64,000 nucleotides of DNA from Pochonia chlamydosporia 170. Taxonomy: Eukaryota; Ascomycota; Sordariomycetes; Hypocreales; Clavicipitaceae. Positions within the stretch are counted from its first letter, which is position 1. Each line of letters begins with the position of its first letter. The translations under genes and the position numbers were made by a program. Shown here piece after piece: positions 11,177-22,752 of the stretch. The notes under the pieces are model-generated. The model searched no databases. It worked only from the letters and a program-made list of their open reading frames with translations, and was not told the origin of the DNA. The DNA lies in assembly GCF_001653235.2 (NCBI RefSeq), contig NC_035793.1, positions 3,782,001-3,846,000 on the forward strand, read 5' to 3'.

Positions 11177-14100
11177 TTATCCTCTTCGACCAGGACCCCG
11201 TAAACTGGAGTTTCGTGACCAGGTTCCCGCCTTCTTCAATCTTCCAAAACTCAATGCTGCAGGTGATAATGGCACTGTCAGTCCACCTTGCTCTCGGCTA
11301 GGAACATTAAGCTCAACTCGCTCCCAGTCGTTTCTTCCCCGTGCAAATTTTTCGTCGTCACTGACTTCCATGGCTGCAGGCGGAAGCATAGGAGGCTTGG
11401 TTGGCTTTTCCCGGCCTTTGAGCATTGCACCGCGAAGTGCCGCCCAGGATTCGACTTGTCCATTATTCGCTTCTTCCACGCAATTACACTCATCTCCTGC
11501 CGGGCAGAGGGTTTCTCCCGCAGCATGCCATTCGGCGAGACAAGCTTCGTGACTCGCACATCCGCACGAGAGGCAAGGTGGAAACAGGGCGTCAACAGGT
11601 TCCAGGCAATATACGCATCGGAGCTGCATCTGCGTGCGGCGACACCTGTCACATGTTCCAACTGCTCCTCCCACGCTGTTATGAGAGGAGGTATAGCGTG
11701 CCGGCTCAAGTTGTGTCTCATGGGTGCGGCAGATTCCTGTTACATCTAGACCGCGGCCCGAGGCGATGAGGTTTTGAAGTTGGTCCTTCTTGCCCATTAC
11801 GATGGGGGATGAGCCAGTCTTATGGTGGCCTACAGTACCGCTTGCACCATCTCGCAGCGTTGCTGACTCGTGAAAGCTCCCATCAGTTATTACAATTGCC
11901 GAGTCATCGCGAAGGATGTTGAACTTCATGACCTCCAGCCGCGCTAGAGGCTGATCCCACAATTGTAGCATCTCTGCATAGGCGTATCGGTATCTTGCAT
12001 ATATACCAGATCGACTAGAGTCCAACAATGGCGTATTCAACCATCCATCGTCGTCAAATATCGACTGATCAGCTTGAATAATGTTGACTGAAATGGGAAC
12101 CAGTGGTAAGAAGTCGTCTCGCCGGTAATCCTCGTCGGACATTGAGGTTCTAGCTACACCAGACTCGCCAGAAGCGTTTGCAGGTCCCTGTGTAGAAGTG
12201 CCCGAGTTGGTAGCAGTTGGCACGAGACTGCTCATAATATATTCAGCAGGGCTAGGTCTCTTTCTGCCTTGATTTGGTGGTGATGAGGATCCACCTCCAC
12301 CAAAGGATTTTGGAAGAGTTGCGGTAAAAGCTGAAGCAAGACCGGTGTTCCCTCGTAAAATGCCACGACTGGTAGGTGACCTAGATATTGGTGGTGGTGG
12401 CGGGTCATTGTCGCCGAGGAATGTCTTGCTCTTCATAGGAGGTGTTTCACCACAGGAATATGAGTTGGTCCCCGCATCGCCGCTCCAAAGGAACTCATCA
12501 GAGGCATGAGAGCCAGGATAGTGAACAGGAGTGTGGAGTGTTCCGGGGGTGGTGGCCGCTGAGTTCGTATGACTTCGGCTGTGAATATTCCATTTCCAGC
12601 AAGAGGCATCTGTTGGGAAATAATCCAAAGAGAACGAGGGTGCCTTTAAGGGTAATGGCGTCTCTTGCTTAGGAAGATGGGACTCCACATAAGCTACACC
12701 ATCGTCGGTGTAAGGCTCGTTGAAGACGCATGATAGCATAGCTAGCATTTGAATATCTGCAAGTTTCTCAAAATGATCAAAGAGGTCCATTATGAATTCC
12801 TTAGCAAGGGGATGTTGTCCCCATTTGACTCTGCCAACCAAGCCACTTTCATTAGTTGAAGATGATTCGACATGTGAATTAGAATTCTTCCAATGCTTGG
12901 AGACGGTGTCTCTGGCAATTACCAAAATCGACGCTTCGTTGCCGTCTCGTCCCAAGACTTCAAGGGGAATGCCCTTGGTAAGCAACAGTGCCAGGTACCG
13001 CCACACATCTACTAGTTCGGTGTGACCGTACTTCTCCGCGACCAGGGCGTTGTGTTCACAGACGTCAGCCCCGTCGCCAAAGATGGCATATTCCTCTGCA
13101 AATTCTCTCTTCGATGGAAGATCGGCTCGGAAGTCGCGTATTGAAATCAAGTTTCGCGGTCGGCCATATCGACGACGACTAGTCCCTGTGCCTGTTCCAG
13201 TTCCTGCGCCAGTGCCACCTCCACTCGATCTCACAGACCGGTCTTCGCTCCAAGTCTTTCGGAGTTGTCTGCTTGAGCTGTACCACAAATTCATCTTATG
13301 CATAGAGGTTGACTCAGAGCCGCTTGAGGATGACGAAGACATTTCGCTGTCAGATTCGTCTGATTGGTCGTCTGTGGCAGATGCTTCATCCATTGCATAC
13401 TTTTGCTTAGACGGCAACTCATAGGTGAGTCGACCGAAGCCCGCAAAGAATGGCTCTCCTTTCGAACGCTCTTTGCTATAGAGCTCCGCAGACGTAGAGA
13501 ATAGAGCGCGAGCCTTTTCCTCTTTGGAAGGGAAGAAGCAAACAAGCCGCCCATCTGGAGAGAATCGGGCGCCACAGGTACGCGGCGGAGGTGGAATGAT
13601 GTTACGGTTGGGCATCGTGGCAAGCGCGTGTCTGCGTCTGCGTGGGGCAACTCTTGAGACATGGAGGCAGACCCCCCAGCAGGGATGTCCTCGTCTTCTT
13701 CGCTAGAACTCTCATCTGCAAGGCCATCGAGATCATCGTCCAAGTCTCGAACATTCTTAAAGAAGGTAGTACTGGACTCCAGATCGACTTCGCCGAGTAA
13801 ATAGGTGAATGTGACTTCTAGACAATTTTGCTTTCGTTGCAGAAACTGTTCAGCCAGTTGATGAATTTCTCTCGTTATCTTCTTGTGGGTGTCTTCAGGC
13901 ATGAAGGACGTCTTCTCTATGAAGAATTTGGGTGCTTTAAGCTTGGGGTACTCGGGAGGGATGTCAATTTTCACTTTGACAAAGATGGACTCGCCGTCGA
14001 CACCCCATGGCCCTGTCAAAGAGGCATTCAATGTCAAGTTATCCATGTCGATATTTTCCCACTTGACCTTTGGTATCTGGGTGCTGATACGAAGAAGTTC

Positions 14101-15674
14101 TTCTTGAATGGTGTCTGGTTGACCCCATTCGTCATCCGGGTAATGGTGACCGAGAATTCCGTGATCCTTGGACGCATGACGCCTATAACCGTCAGTGGAA
14201 GGCTTCCGTTTGGTCATGGTAATACCCTTCATCCACCCAAGTTGAGCCTGACTCCTGTCGACATGCTTGCCTGAGTCTACCTTGGCCTTCATTGACGGTC
14301 CCCGCCATGCCGGTCGAAGGTGACGATTCAAGCCAGGCCGCCCACCCGAGGAGGCGCCTCCTTGTTTGTACTGTCCGAGACTGGTACTAGTTCTGTGGTC
14401 GCTCATGGTGCCAGCCTTGCGGTCGCGACTCGCGCTGTCATCGATCGTGCGGAAAGTCTTGTACGCTGCACCTTGTCTTGTAAGGTTGAGACCCTTCCTC
14501 GCTGGGCCGCCTTTAACATGACCAACAGCGGAAAATACGCTGGCATCCACGCAGTGTAATCTCACTTCATTATCAGTGCCCCATGAAACTAACTGAAATT
14601 CGCGGTTGTCCATGTTGTCCTCTGAAACACCTCCTCGAGTTCTCCAAAGGAATTCCTTGGCTTTGTGATCTCCGTGACCTGGGAAGACGGCCACGGGGTT
14701 TGGGGCAACCTCCACGGGAGAGTCTTCTCCCCACAGTCTGTCATACAAGTACAAATCACCCGGTTCGTTTTGCGGCATGGCTAACAGACCCCATCCAAAT
14801 GGAGTGTGACGGGCTCTCCAGACGGGAAAGTCGGTACGGATGACATGTTCCAACTCGTCGCCATCCTTTCCGTAGTCCCAAAATCTGATTGTCTTATCCA
14901 AGGAGCACGTTACGATTCCAGTGCTTCGGATACGATTCCAGTCAATTCCATAGATCTTGGACGTATGTGCGCTGATGGACTTGATGGGTTCGGATGCTTT
15001 TCGGTCGTCCCAAATATGGAGGAACCGGTCATGGGCCGAAGCGAGAATGTGAGGGTCCTGGCGATTGAATTTCACTTGCGTTGCGCCAGCAAACCAGTCA
15101 CAAAAGGTGAGAACAGGTTGTCTAGGCCGTCGAAGATCCCACCAATGGACATATCCATCAACAGAGCATGTAGCTAGCATATCTGGGTGATGAGCGGAAA
15201 AGTTGACATCAGTGATGGCACGACTATGCCCCTGCAGAGAGTGCTCTATAGCACCTGTATTGGAATCTTCCCTCAAGTTGAGATTCCATACTAGGGCGCG
15301 GTGGTTGGCCGTTGATACAACCCAGTAGTCTCGAGCTGCAAAAGGTGACCACTGGACATCACAAACAAGCCAAGGGAGTCCATGACTTTTCAGTCGCCGT
15401 GGCGGATTGTACGGAGAATCCAAGTCAATGATTGCCAATCCCTCCGGTCTTTATTTGCACTGTTAGTTCTGGCCAAGGTCAAATCGAGGGTTGTTCAGAC
15501 GTGGGAAACTTACGATGCGAGCGCAATGTCGCGACCTGATGGAGAAATGGTGGCCGATCCGACCAGGCCCTCAACATGAATGGAACCATCTGATTCAAAG
15601 CTCTCACTGTCATATGCTGACTTGATGATTCTACCCTTCTTGGGCGATTCGGGCCGCTGGTCGAATGACGGCAT
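11177..15674 (-). CDS. MTC5: WDR59/Mtc5 (Sea3) homologue, SEA/GATOR2-type complex subunit
   Basis: Exon 1 is 15674-15514, exon 2 starts at 15448, and the coding frame ends at 11177. The N-terminus (about residues 75-390) is a WD40 propeller with repeats such as GHSRAITDVNFS and CSLDKTIRFWDYG. An RWD domain follows at about 500-605, then the RTCGARFSPDGRLVCF segment typical of WDR59, and a C-terminal RING-like zinc domain (CDRC, CVYC, CLSCGC). In yeast this protein works on the vacuole in the SEA complex controlling TORC1. The frame changes between about 13702 and 13590, beside a run of six G (13672-13677). Removing 13672-13638 or 13672-13632 as a tiny intron with a poor GTCTGC donor, or adding one base, restores about 1,463 residues. 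Two separate genes are unlikely because the domain order is that of one protein. Confidence 0.85.
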
Positions 15675-16632
15675 TATGACTGCAGGCCTCTATGCGACAG
15701 ACCCTGCAATACAGGTCATGTCGTGGCTCATGGGAGGCCAGACGCGGGTGAGGTAGTAGAGGAGGGGAGTGCAACAGCGTGCTCCCCGTGAAGTAGGTTG
15801 TTAGCAAGTTGTCGGCAGCATACTCAGTCGCCGTTTTGGCATTAGAATGCTGTGAGGTATGTCGAGGCACGTGTGGAGCAAAGATGTTGAAGCTGGAGCG
15901 ATGAAATCGATGTCATGTCAAGAGCTTGAGCTCATGGGACTTTGAATGCTGATACGAACGAAGCTAGACTACAAGGGGTAGAGGAACTGGGGTCAGGCGA
16001 TCAGGTATTCCGCCACAGTTGTGACGTTGAGGGGTACATGGCGTCCGAACTACAGGTTATCAGTCACGGCCCTCGACTTGGACTGGCGTTCAATATTCCG
16101 TTCAAAATTCTATGTAACATCTGAAATTCTCATGCAGAGAGGTCTGGACAGTACTCCAACGGGCTCATAACTACTGACAAAACTAAGGCAGATTTGACAA
16201 GATAAACCGGCAGTAAATAATACTACAAATTTAATGACACAATTCCACGCCCAGAAAAACACCCAAAGAGCCGCCCTATTTTGCTGCAGCGCTGCCACTC
16301 AGCCCAGCCACCAGTCACACTCAGGCCTTGACATTCTAGTGGCAGCTTTCAGCAGCCTCAGCATCCACAACCGCTAAAAGCCCCTCCTATAATTTGACAT
16401 CAGGGCCCACGACACACCAGACCAGACCGGCATCGAGGGTCCAATGTTGTCGCATGCCCCGCCTCATATCGCTGCTTTCTTCAACTCTCGTACCACATTT
16501 GCGGGCCGCCTTTGTCAACAGCATAACCTCGACTAGATACAGGTTCCGTTGTCAGATCTGCTTTCCCGTAAATAGACTGTTTTCGTTTGCGACAAGAGTC
16601 CGCTCTCTGCGAATCCCGGCCCAACAGTCAAG
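15675..16632. promoter_or_regulatory. Divergent promoter region of the WDR59 homologue and UBC13
   Basis: The 958 bp separate two divergently transcribed genes and contain no supported ORF. An ACCAGACCAGACCGG word lies at 16416-16430, on the Ubc13 side, one of several CCAGACC clusters in promoters of this window. Confidence 0.55.
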
Positions 16633-17293
16633 ATGGCTCTTCCTAAGCGCATCATCAAAGAGACCGAACGTCTCATGGCGGAACCGTACGCACCCCTCCT
16701 TCTGGCCATCCTTCCATTTCCACACGTTGGCAGTGATTTGGATACTTGCTAACTCTGAGTCCCAATCTTCAGTGTTCCTGGAATTAGCGCCGTCCCTCAC
16801 GAGGATAACCTGCGTTATTTCGATGTCGAGATCCACGGCCCAACCCAGTCGCCCTACGAAGGTACCCAACTCTCGCGCAGCTCTTACTCGCTTTAACGGC
16901 TTTTTTTTTTTAACACAAGCGTACAGGCGGTATCTTCAAACTCGAACTCTTCCTTCCTGACGACTACCCAATGACACCTCCCAAGATTCGCTTTCTCACC
17001 AAGATCTTCCATCCGAACGTTGACAAGCTCGGTCGTATCTGCTTGGATGTTCTGAAGAGTTCGTCAGCCCACTCCCTCCCCTCCGCTTTCCAAATACAAT
17101 ACTGACATACCGACTAGACAACTGGTCACCTGCTCTACAAATTCGAACCATCCTCCTCTCTATCCAAGCCCTGCTTGGCGCACCGAACCCTGATGACCCC
17201 CTCGCTGCAGACGTAGCTAAGAGCTGGAAAGAAGATGAACAAGCAGCTATTGCAACAGCCAAGGAGTGGACCAAGAAGTATGCACAGCCATAA
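16633..17293 (+). CDS. UBC13: Ubiquitin-conjugating enzyme Ubc13 (E2 for Lys63 chains)
   Basis: Four exons, 16633-16685, 16773-16861, 16927-17058 and 17118-17293, give 149 residues, close to the usual 150-153. The protein opens [17 protein letters not shown] and keeps the E2 core: the HPN motif ([10 protein letters not shown]) and the catalytic Cys at about residue 86 in [19 protein letters not shown] and other segments match Ubc13/UBE2N more closely than other E2s. Ubc13 pairs with the Mms2 variant to build Lys63-linked ubiquitin chains, notably on PCNA in postreplication repair. The third intron has a weak GTTCGT donor; using it gives LKNNWSP at the junction, matching family spacing. The second intron contains a T-rich run near 16903. 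Confidence 0.96.
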
Positions 17294-17985
17294 GAAGGTG
17301 CTTTTCCAACTATAAAAAACCAAGCGAACAAGCGAGAATCGAGAGAGTTTCGAGCTATTCAGATTCAGCGGCATCGAGGCAAAATGAGATATGAGCATTC
17401 CGGGAGGAGTTTGACGGGTTTATTTTTGAGTTTCTAGTCTATGAGTATTTTGTTCGGAAGTTCTTACTATGTTCCTAGAGACCCAGGCTTTGGCTTGGGT
17501 GGTGGTTTGCCCAGCCTTTCCATGTTAGTACACTAGACAATTTGATAGTATCAAGGGTGATTGTTACTTGTCTGTGTATTCTGACATTTCCTATTACCAC
17601 TGTCACGTTTCCATTGTATGTTGGCCATAGGGTAGGGAGATGCAAGTGCCAAATCTGGAGTATTTTAATCAGCATATGACCTAGGCGGCTACTCAGAATT
17701 AATAATTTCACATTACGAGAGAAACTGGGACATCATTATTACACTAGGAGACTCAGTCAATGGTTAGCACTGAATGTACGCATTGCCCTGGCCACTGTTT
17801 CGCCAAGTGCTACATTTGTCTGGTCACCGGCGGACCAAACCAAACCATCACAATTCGACACGAAACATATAGAGTTAAATGGGGTATTAGCAGAGACTAA
17901 ACTCTGCCTCCTTGAGTATATTGTATCTACAATGCTAGAGTACACAAAGGGAATAATTCGGGTAGCAGCGCTGAACGCGAATTTA
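17294..17985. other. Intergenic between convergent genes
   Basis: AT-rich spacer between the 3' ends of UBC13 (plus) and the ATP synthase d gene (minus). Nothing recognisable besides presumed 3' untranslated sequence. Confidence 0.6.
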
Positions 17986-18750
17986 TTACACCATGGCGAG
18001 GTCGCCGAACTTCTCCTGTTGGGGGCGTTAGCAATACTATTCCGCGTGAACAGATACCCCTTCTCGAAACATACCTTGTATCCAGGCACCATCCATCTGC
18101 CCTTGGAGATAAGCTGGGTGGTCTTCTCGTCGATGGACTTCTCAGCAGCGGCAACTTCGTCCTACAAACGTTCAGTATCATTCTCACAAACTTCTTCAAC
18201 GCGTTACATACGACAGTGAGGTCCTCGAAGGGACGGGCCTCCTCAATGTTCTTCAGGGTAGCAGCGAGATCCTTGAGTTCAAGATCAACAGCCTGCTTGG
18301 TGGCCTCGGCGTTCTTGACGGCCTCAACCTCAAAGGCGTCAATGGCCTTGAGCTGACGGGTGACGTCGTAAGTGACAGGCTTGAAAGCCTTGAAGCGCCT
18401 CTCGATCTCGTCGACGATGGCCTGGTTCTTGAGGGAAGATCGGTAGGCAGCGAAGTCGACAGTCGTGGGCTGCTCAGAAAGCTGCTGGATCTTGCGGCGG
18501 GCGTCTTCGTTGCGCTTCTTGAAGGCCTGGAGGGAAGCGACGGTCTGACCGCGGAGGCCCAGCGAGCTGGTGACCTTGGTCCAGTCGAGTTTGAGAGCTG
18601 CGCTTCGCTATTCCGGGGTAAGGAGTGAAAATTAGCTCATGCTTCTGGGAATGGCATCGGGTGCGCGACTCGGGGGCGGGCGTCGGGTATAAAGTCGATA
18701 ATTCGTTTAACCTAGCCCAATTGATCATGTCAACTTACCGTGGCCGCCAT
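17986..18750 (-). CDS. ATP7: ATP synthase subunit d, mitochondrial (peripheral stalk)
   Basis: Four exons on the minus strand, 18750-18739, 18607-18212, 18161-18075 and 18015-17986, give 174 residues, the normal length. The first exon is only 12 nt (MAAT), and the last encodes ten codons including the stop (EKFGDLAMV). The sequence [18 protein letters not shown] and the long charged helical middle part ([20 protein letters not shown]) identify F1Fo-ATPase subunit d. It forms part of the stator stalk in the inner mitochondrial membrane. All introns have GTANGT donors. The final VPGYK-EKFGDL junction matches the conserved C-terminus. It lies in a run of four minus-strand genes that includes NAC alpha and eL14. 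Confidence 0.95.
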
Positions 18751-19304
18751 TTTGATTGTGTTTTGGGGGTCTCGAGGAGCGGAGAGCGAGTGTGGTGATG
18801 CTGATGATTTGCCGTGCCGAACTTGTCCGACCAAGATTGCTGGCGTTTTGAGTCACGTGATTTAGTTCGTGACTGCAGACTCGGCATTCCTCGCGAACGT
18901 ATGCAAGGCTGCGGGAATATATTGGCCTAATGCATAGAGTTCATTCGTTCAGGCATTTTATTTGCGTGTTTGCTTCAGACAGATTGTTGGTACAGATGGG
19001 GGTAACTTGGTTTCATGCACAATGTGGAAATTGGGCATCAGAGTTAATTTTGTCGTCAAGACAGGCAACATCCACATAACAGTTCAATGATGAGCCATAC
19101 ATCGCATAGAAGAGCTGCATTGAATCTTTGGGAACCAAATCCAGTGATGCCATTTTAAATCCATCAGTGATATCTGACATTTCGTGTAAATTGATAGCCA
19201 CGGCCGTCAAAAACTAATACAAAGCCAGCTTCACACGCACTTTGCATGGACTGGTGACGACAAGTTCATTTGTTGACCGCTCGCTCCCCAATAAAGTGTT
19301 CCTC
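18751..19304. other. Intergenic (ATP7 promoter, NAC alpha 3' region)
   Basis: Contains the upstream region of the ATP synthase d gene, with GC-rich sequence just before its ATG, and the 3' region of the NAC alpha gene. No ORF is supported. Confidence 0.55.
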
Positions 19305-20072
19305 TTAGATACTCAAAGCCATGATCGAATTGACAATATCATTGTCATTTTCTTTCAGTGCCTTTATGGCCTTCTTGCGACTGACGTTGGCCTGGGTCAT
19401 GACAAGCTCAATGTCCTTATCCTCGAGACCTTCGGCATCAACCTCCTCGCCATCGTCATCATCGTCGTCTTTCTTGGCATCACCAGACTCAACAGCCTTG
19501 CTGGACTCGCCGTGGTTGTGACCAGCGTGCTCGGCCTCGGCATTAGCAGCGGCCATCTGAGCGGCGGCAGCTTGCTGAGCGGTGGCGTTGACATCCTCGA
19601 TCTTGGCCTCGCCGAAAACACTACACGTCTATAGTTAGAATCCCGCATTCTTTTACCGTGGTTCCATCGGTCTTCGTAATACTGACATGTAGGTGTTGCT
19701 GTTGGGAGACTTGTAGACCTCGGGGTTGTTGATGACGAACAGGATCTAGATAGCTCCAGTTAGCTCCCAGCGCCTGTGACCTTCTCATGCCTAGCCGTTG
19801 GTGTATCGGCGTGCACCTGGAATATCTGCACATACGTTCTTGGGGCGGCGCAGAGTGACACGAGTGATGCCAGGAACGCGAGTGAGGTGCAACTTCTCAA
19901 TGGCCTTGCGAGCCTTCTTCTCGTTGCGGTTGTGGATCACAGCGGTAGAACCGGCGGGCAAATTGGCCTCACCATCCTCAGCATCGGACTCGTCGCTGCT
20001 GTCCTCCTGCTCCTCAACGGTAGGTCTCTGAGTCTCCTCGTCGGGGAGCTCCTCGATTCTGGGGTTGGCCAT
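19305..20072 (-). CDS. EGD2: Nascent polypeptide-associated complex subunit alpha
   Basis: Three exons, 20072-19836, 19745-19687 and 19620-19305, give 203 residues. An acidic N-terminus ([20 protein letters not shown]) leads into the NAC domain ([48 protein letters not shown]). An acidic linker (DDDDDDGEE) follows, then the C-terminal UBA domain ([17 protein letters not shown], ending SIMALSI). Alpha NAC forms a heterodimer with beta NAC on the ribosome near the tunnel exit and guards nascent chains. The splice at 19687/19620 was placed so that NTY-IVFGEA is read. The upstream in-frame Met at 20093 was rejected because the family starts at [10 protein letters not shown]. Confidence 0.96.
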
Positions 20073-20809
20073 TTTGGATACTGAGGGGGACACATGACGG
20101 TTAGCTTTTGGCTCGCCTAGGTTTGGCCCTCGCTGAAAATTCGACAGAACTTCGTCCAGGGGGTCGGATTCAATGGCGAAAATTTTCTGGCGGTACGTGA
20201 CAGCGATTGGGCACTTACAGATGTGCTGAGCCCGAATTATCTATTTCTGGCCTGGATGGTGATTCTCTCCAAGCTGTTTGTGCTGGGGAATAGCAGTACA
20301 GTGAAATTCTAGGGTTTGGTGGGCAAACCACGCTAAACCGAATTAGGTAATCACGCATTTTTCGCACTCAGTTCCGTCCCCAGTGACATGGGACAGTGAG
20401 AGAGGTTCATGGCATATACCGTCACTGATTGATCTGCAAGGTGTTTTGACGAATGTTTAAGTTTCTGCAATTGAAGACACAGAGAGTACGAGAAAATACG
20501 TCGGTTTCAAATCAATTAAATCTCTTCGTCGGTCATACATATCACAAAGTGTTCAAAGCTGTGGTACCGCCCAATGCGTTGAATTCATTTTAATTCTGAA
20601 TTTCCGTGTTGACGCCGCTCATCATTACGATGAAATGTGACATACAGCCCCTCCAGAACGGGAGTAAAATATTTGGACGACAGCAGATTCTTTCCGCTGC
20701 TCCAATGTTGCTTTTTTCCTGTCCGGGTTCCATGCATCTCCTTCTAATGCCAGCTCCCAATTGTTCCAAAGCACCTCCTCGACTCCGACCAAAAATTTCA
20801 ACCGACCAT
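20073..20809. other. Intergenic (NAC alpha promoter, eL14 3' region)
   Basis: Sequence between two minus-strand genes. The overlapping plus-strand frame at 20606-21139 is largely a shadow of eL14. No other gene is evident. Confidence 0.55.
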
Positions 20810-21315
20810 TTATGCGGAGGCCTTAACCTTGGCCAGAGCCTTGCGCTCCTCGAATCGGCGTTGCTTCTTCAGTCGCATAACCTTGAAGCGATCGAAGTCG
20901 GTCAAGTTCTTCCTTCGCTGAATCTGTTCACGCTTCTTTGCCCAGTTGCTCTCCTTCCACTTGGCGTCGATCTCGTTCTTCTCCCAGAGCTTCTTAACGG
21001 CGCCGTGGCGGGAGCCGCGGATGAGGCCCTCAACGACGAACTGAGAAAGCAGGCACTTGGCCAGAGGGACGGCCTGTCGGGGGACAGCCAGCGAAGGGTC
21101 GGCAGAGGGACCGTCGACGAGAACCTGTTAACAAATTAATCCTCCATTCATAGTCGATCGCTTCCGTTTGGCTCTGAAAAACATACTCGCTTGTGGTCGA
21201 TGATCTCGACGATGGCAGCAAGTCTGCCAGCGAAGGGGTGGTCTCCGTTAATGGCGACAACGCGGCCAACCTCGACGAGGCGCCAGTTGGATCCCTCAAT
21301 AACTGCTTCGCCCAT
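20810..21315 (-). CDS. RPL14: 60S ribosomal protein eL14
   Basis: Two exons, 21315-21187 and 21124-20810, give 147 residues. The N-terminal KOW-like SH3 barrel reads [14 protein letters not shown] and [18 protein letters not shown]; the basic C-terminal helix ([20 protein letters not shown]) and the Ala/Lys end ([10 protein letters not shown]) are typical of fungal eL14. It is a structural protein of the large cytosolic ribosomal subunit. The single intron splits after DHKR, with a GTATGT donor and an AACAG acceptor. The start is the first ATG in the open frame. A ribosomal protein and a ribosome-associated chaperone (NAC) being adjacent fits a constitutively expressed block. Confidence 0.96.
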
Positions 21316-22244
21316 TGTGACAGGTGTTCTAATGGTTCTTTGTCAGTCGCAAAGTCGATTAAAATAATTGCAGAGATACAAATATCAAGCTGCAGGCAGG
21401 CTCGGCGTTGTTCATACCAATAGTCGAAGTCGGGTTGCCGTTCGAAAGGTGGATGGATTCTGTGACTTCTCACACCGTGGAGTCTCCAATGACTTTTTGA
21501 TCACTCGGCTATTAGGGTGGTGTGCGGGCGGAAATTCAACCTGTGCCCTAAGCAAAATTTTCGGATTTTTAGTTTTTGCTGTGCCGCCATCAGACCCACC
21601 AATCCCATGCACGGACCATTTCCTGACTACCTAGCTTTTGTCCGAACTTTTTTTTGCACTGCCAGCATTCCTCACTACTATTTTTTTCGAGCACCCTTTG
21701 GAGGTGCATCCATACAACATGAAAGCTTCAATTGGCGTTGAGGGATTGATTATCTCCGAATATCTATGCCAATAGCCAGGACCATGATCAAGGTAAGCTA
21801 TTTAGTCATTTTTACCCCCTCAATCACTCCCTCATACACATCTCTATGATGAGGATAATTTGCGATTGATTCTATTCGGTGGCCCTCTCGCCGGAGTGGC
21901 TATACCGTTTGGATAGCTGATATTCAATTTCTTACATATTCTGAACTTGTGTCTTTGTTTTGCATCTTGCAATATTTTAAATCCGCCTTTGCTAGCACGA
22001 CAACCATACTAACAGTGTTGCTCGTCTAGGTATCGCAGACGACTTGGAACATTTCACATCGATTCCCATTCCCATACCTTGCGCCCAACTAATCTTAGCC
22101 ACATCGGTCGTTCGTGCGTTCTACTCTTCAACATGGCGTGACACTCGTATTCGAAGTTGCTGTGAAAGATGTTCACATTTTGTTCAATTGATATCTTGCG
22201 ACACGTGTTACAAAAATTCGTAGACCTCCTGTACCTTGCCCTGC
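21316..22244. other. Intergenic (eL14 promoter)
   Basis: The right-hand part is the 3' region of the small hydrophilic gene, and the left part is the eL14 promoter and leader. Overlapping short ORFs (21368-21741) have no recognisable content. Confidence 0.55.
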
Positions 22245-22752
22245 TTATTTGCCCTTCTTTTCTCTTAGCCGCTGCTCATCTTCTGCTGCCAATTCGGCAT
22301 CAATTTTGGCTCCTTTGGAGGGCTCGTTACCATGCATTTTAGCCTAGTTTTCAATGTGTTAGTAGCCGTTAGATTTGCGCCACCGTTTATCCAAACGTAC
22401 CGGTAAGGTAGGGTCCTTCTTGGACAGTTTGGTCTCAAAATCGTCGGTGCTGCCTTGTTTTCTCTTGTTTATGGCGGCGTCAGTGAATGCTAGTCACCGC
22501 TTAAGATAGGAAAACCTGTACTCACCTCCTCCGCGGCTAAACGATTTGCGATAGATCTCTCATCCTCTATGTTCGCATTAGATATTGGCAGTACCACTTG
22601 GTTTGGGTATACGTACTGGAGTCGATCAACGAGTGTGATCCAGGCTTGCCTTCTTCGAATCTCTCCGCGGTGTTTCTCTCAGATGCCTTTACGTTCCGCT
22701 GGTCTCCAGCTTCATAGACGGCAGACGTTCCAACATTCGAATATCCCGACAT
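22245..22752 (-). CDS. Small hydrophilic protein, conserved-looking, function unknown
   Basis: Four exons, 22752-22617, 22566-22526, 22463-22401 and 22343-22245, give 112 residues. All donors are strong (GTACGT, GTGAGT, GTACGT) and the joined frame stays open, which supports a real gene. An ATG nine bases upstream (22761) is also in frame. The protein is very hydrophilic, with no membrane helix or signal peptide. The C-terminal part reads KKDPTLPAKMHGNEPSKGAK and then a Glu/Asp/Arg-rich helix ending REKKGK. I think this HGN-x-PSKGA-x-ID motif recurs in small fungal proteins, but I cannot name a function. It may be intrinsically disordered. A TATATATA-like stretch lies about 100 bp upstream near 22855. 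Confidence 0.72.

Noticed and set aside
13291..13615. Two separate genes at the WDR59 locus (one ending at 13291, one starting at 13615)
   Set aside because: WD40, RWD and RING parts are one protein in WDR59/Mtc5, and the tail of the first frame past about 13600 has no family similarity.
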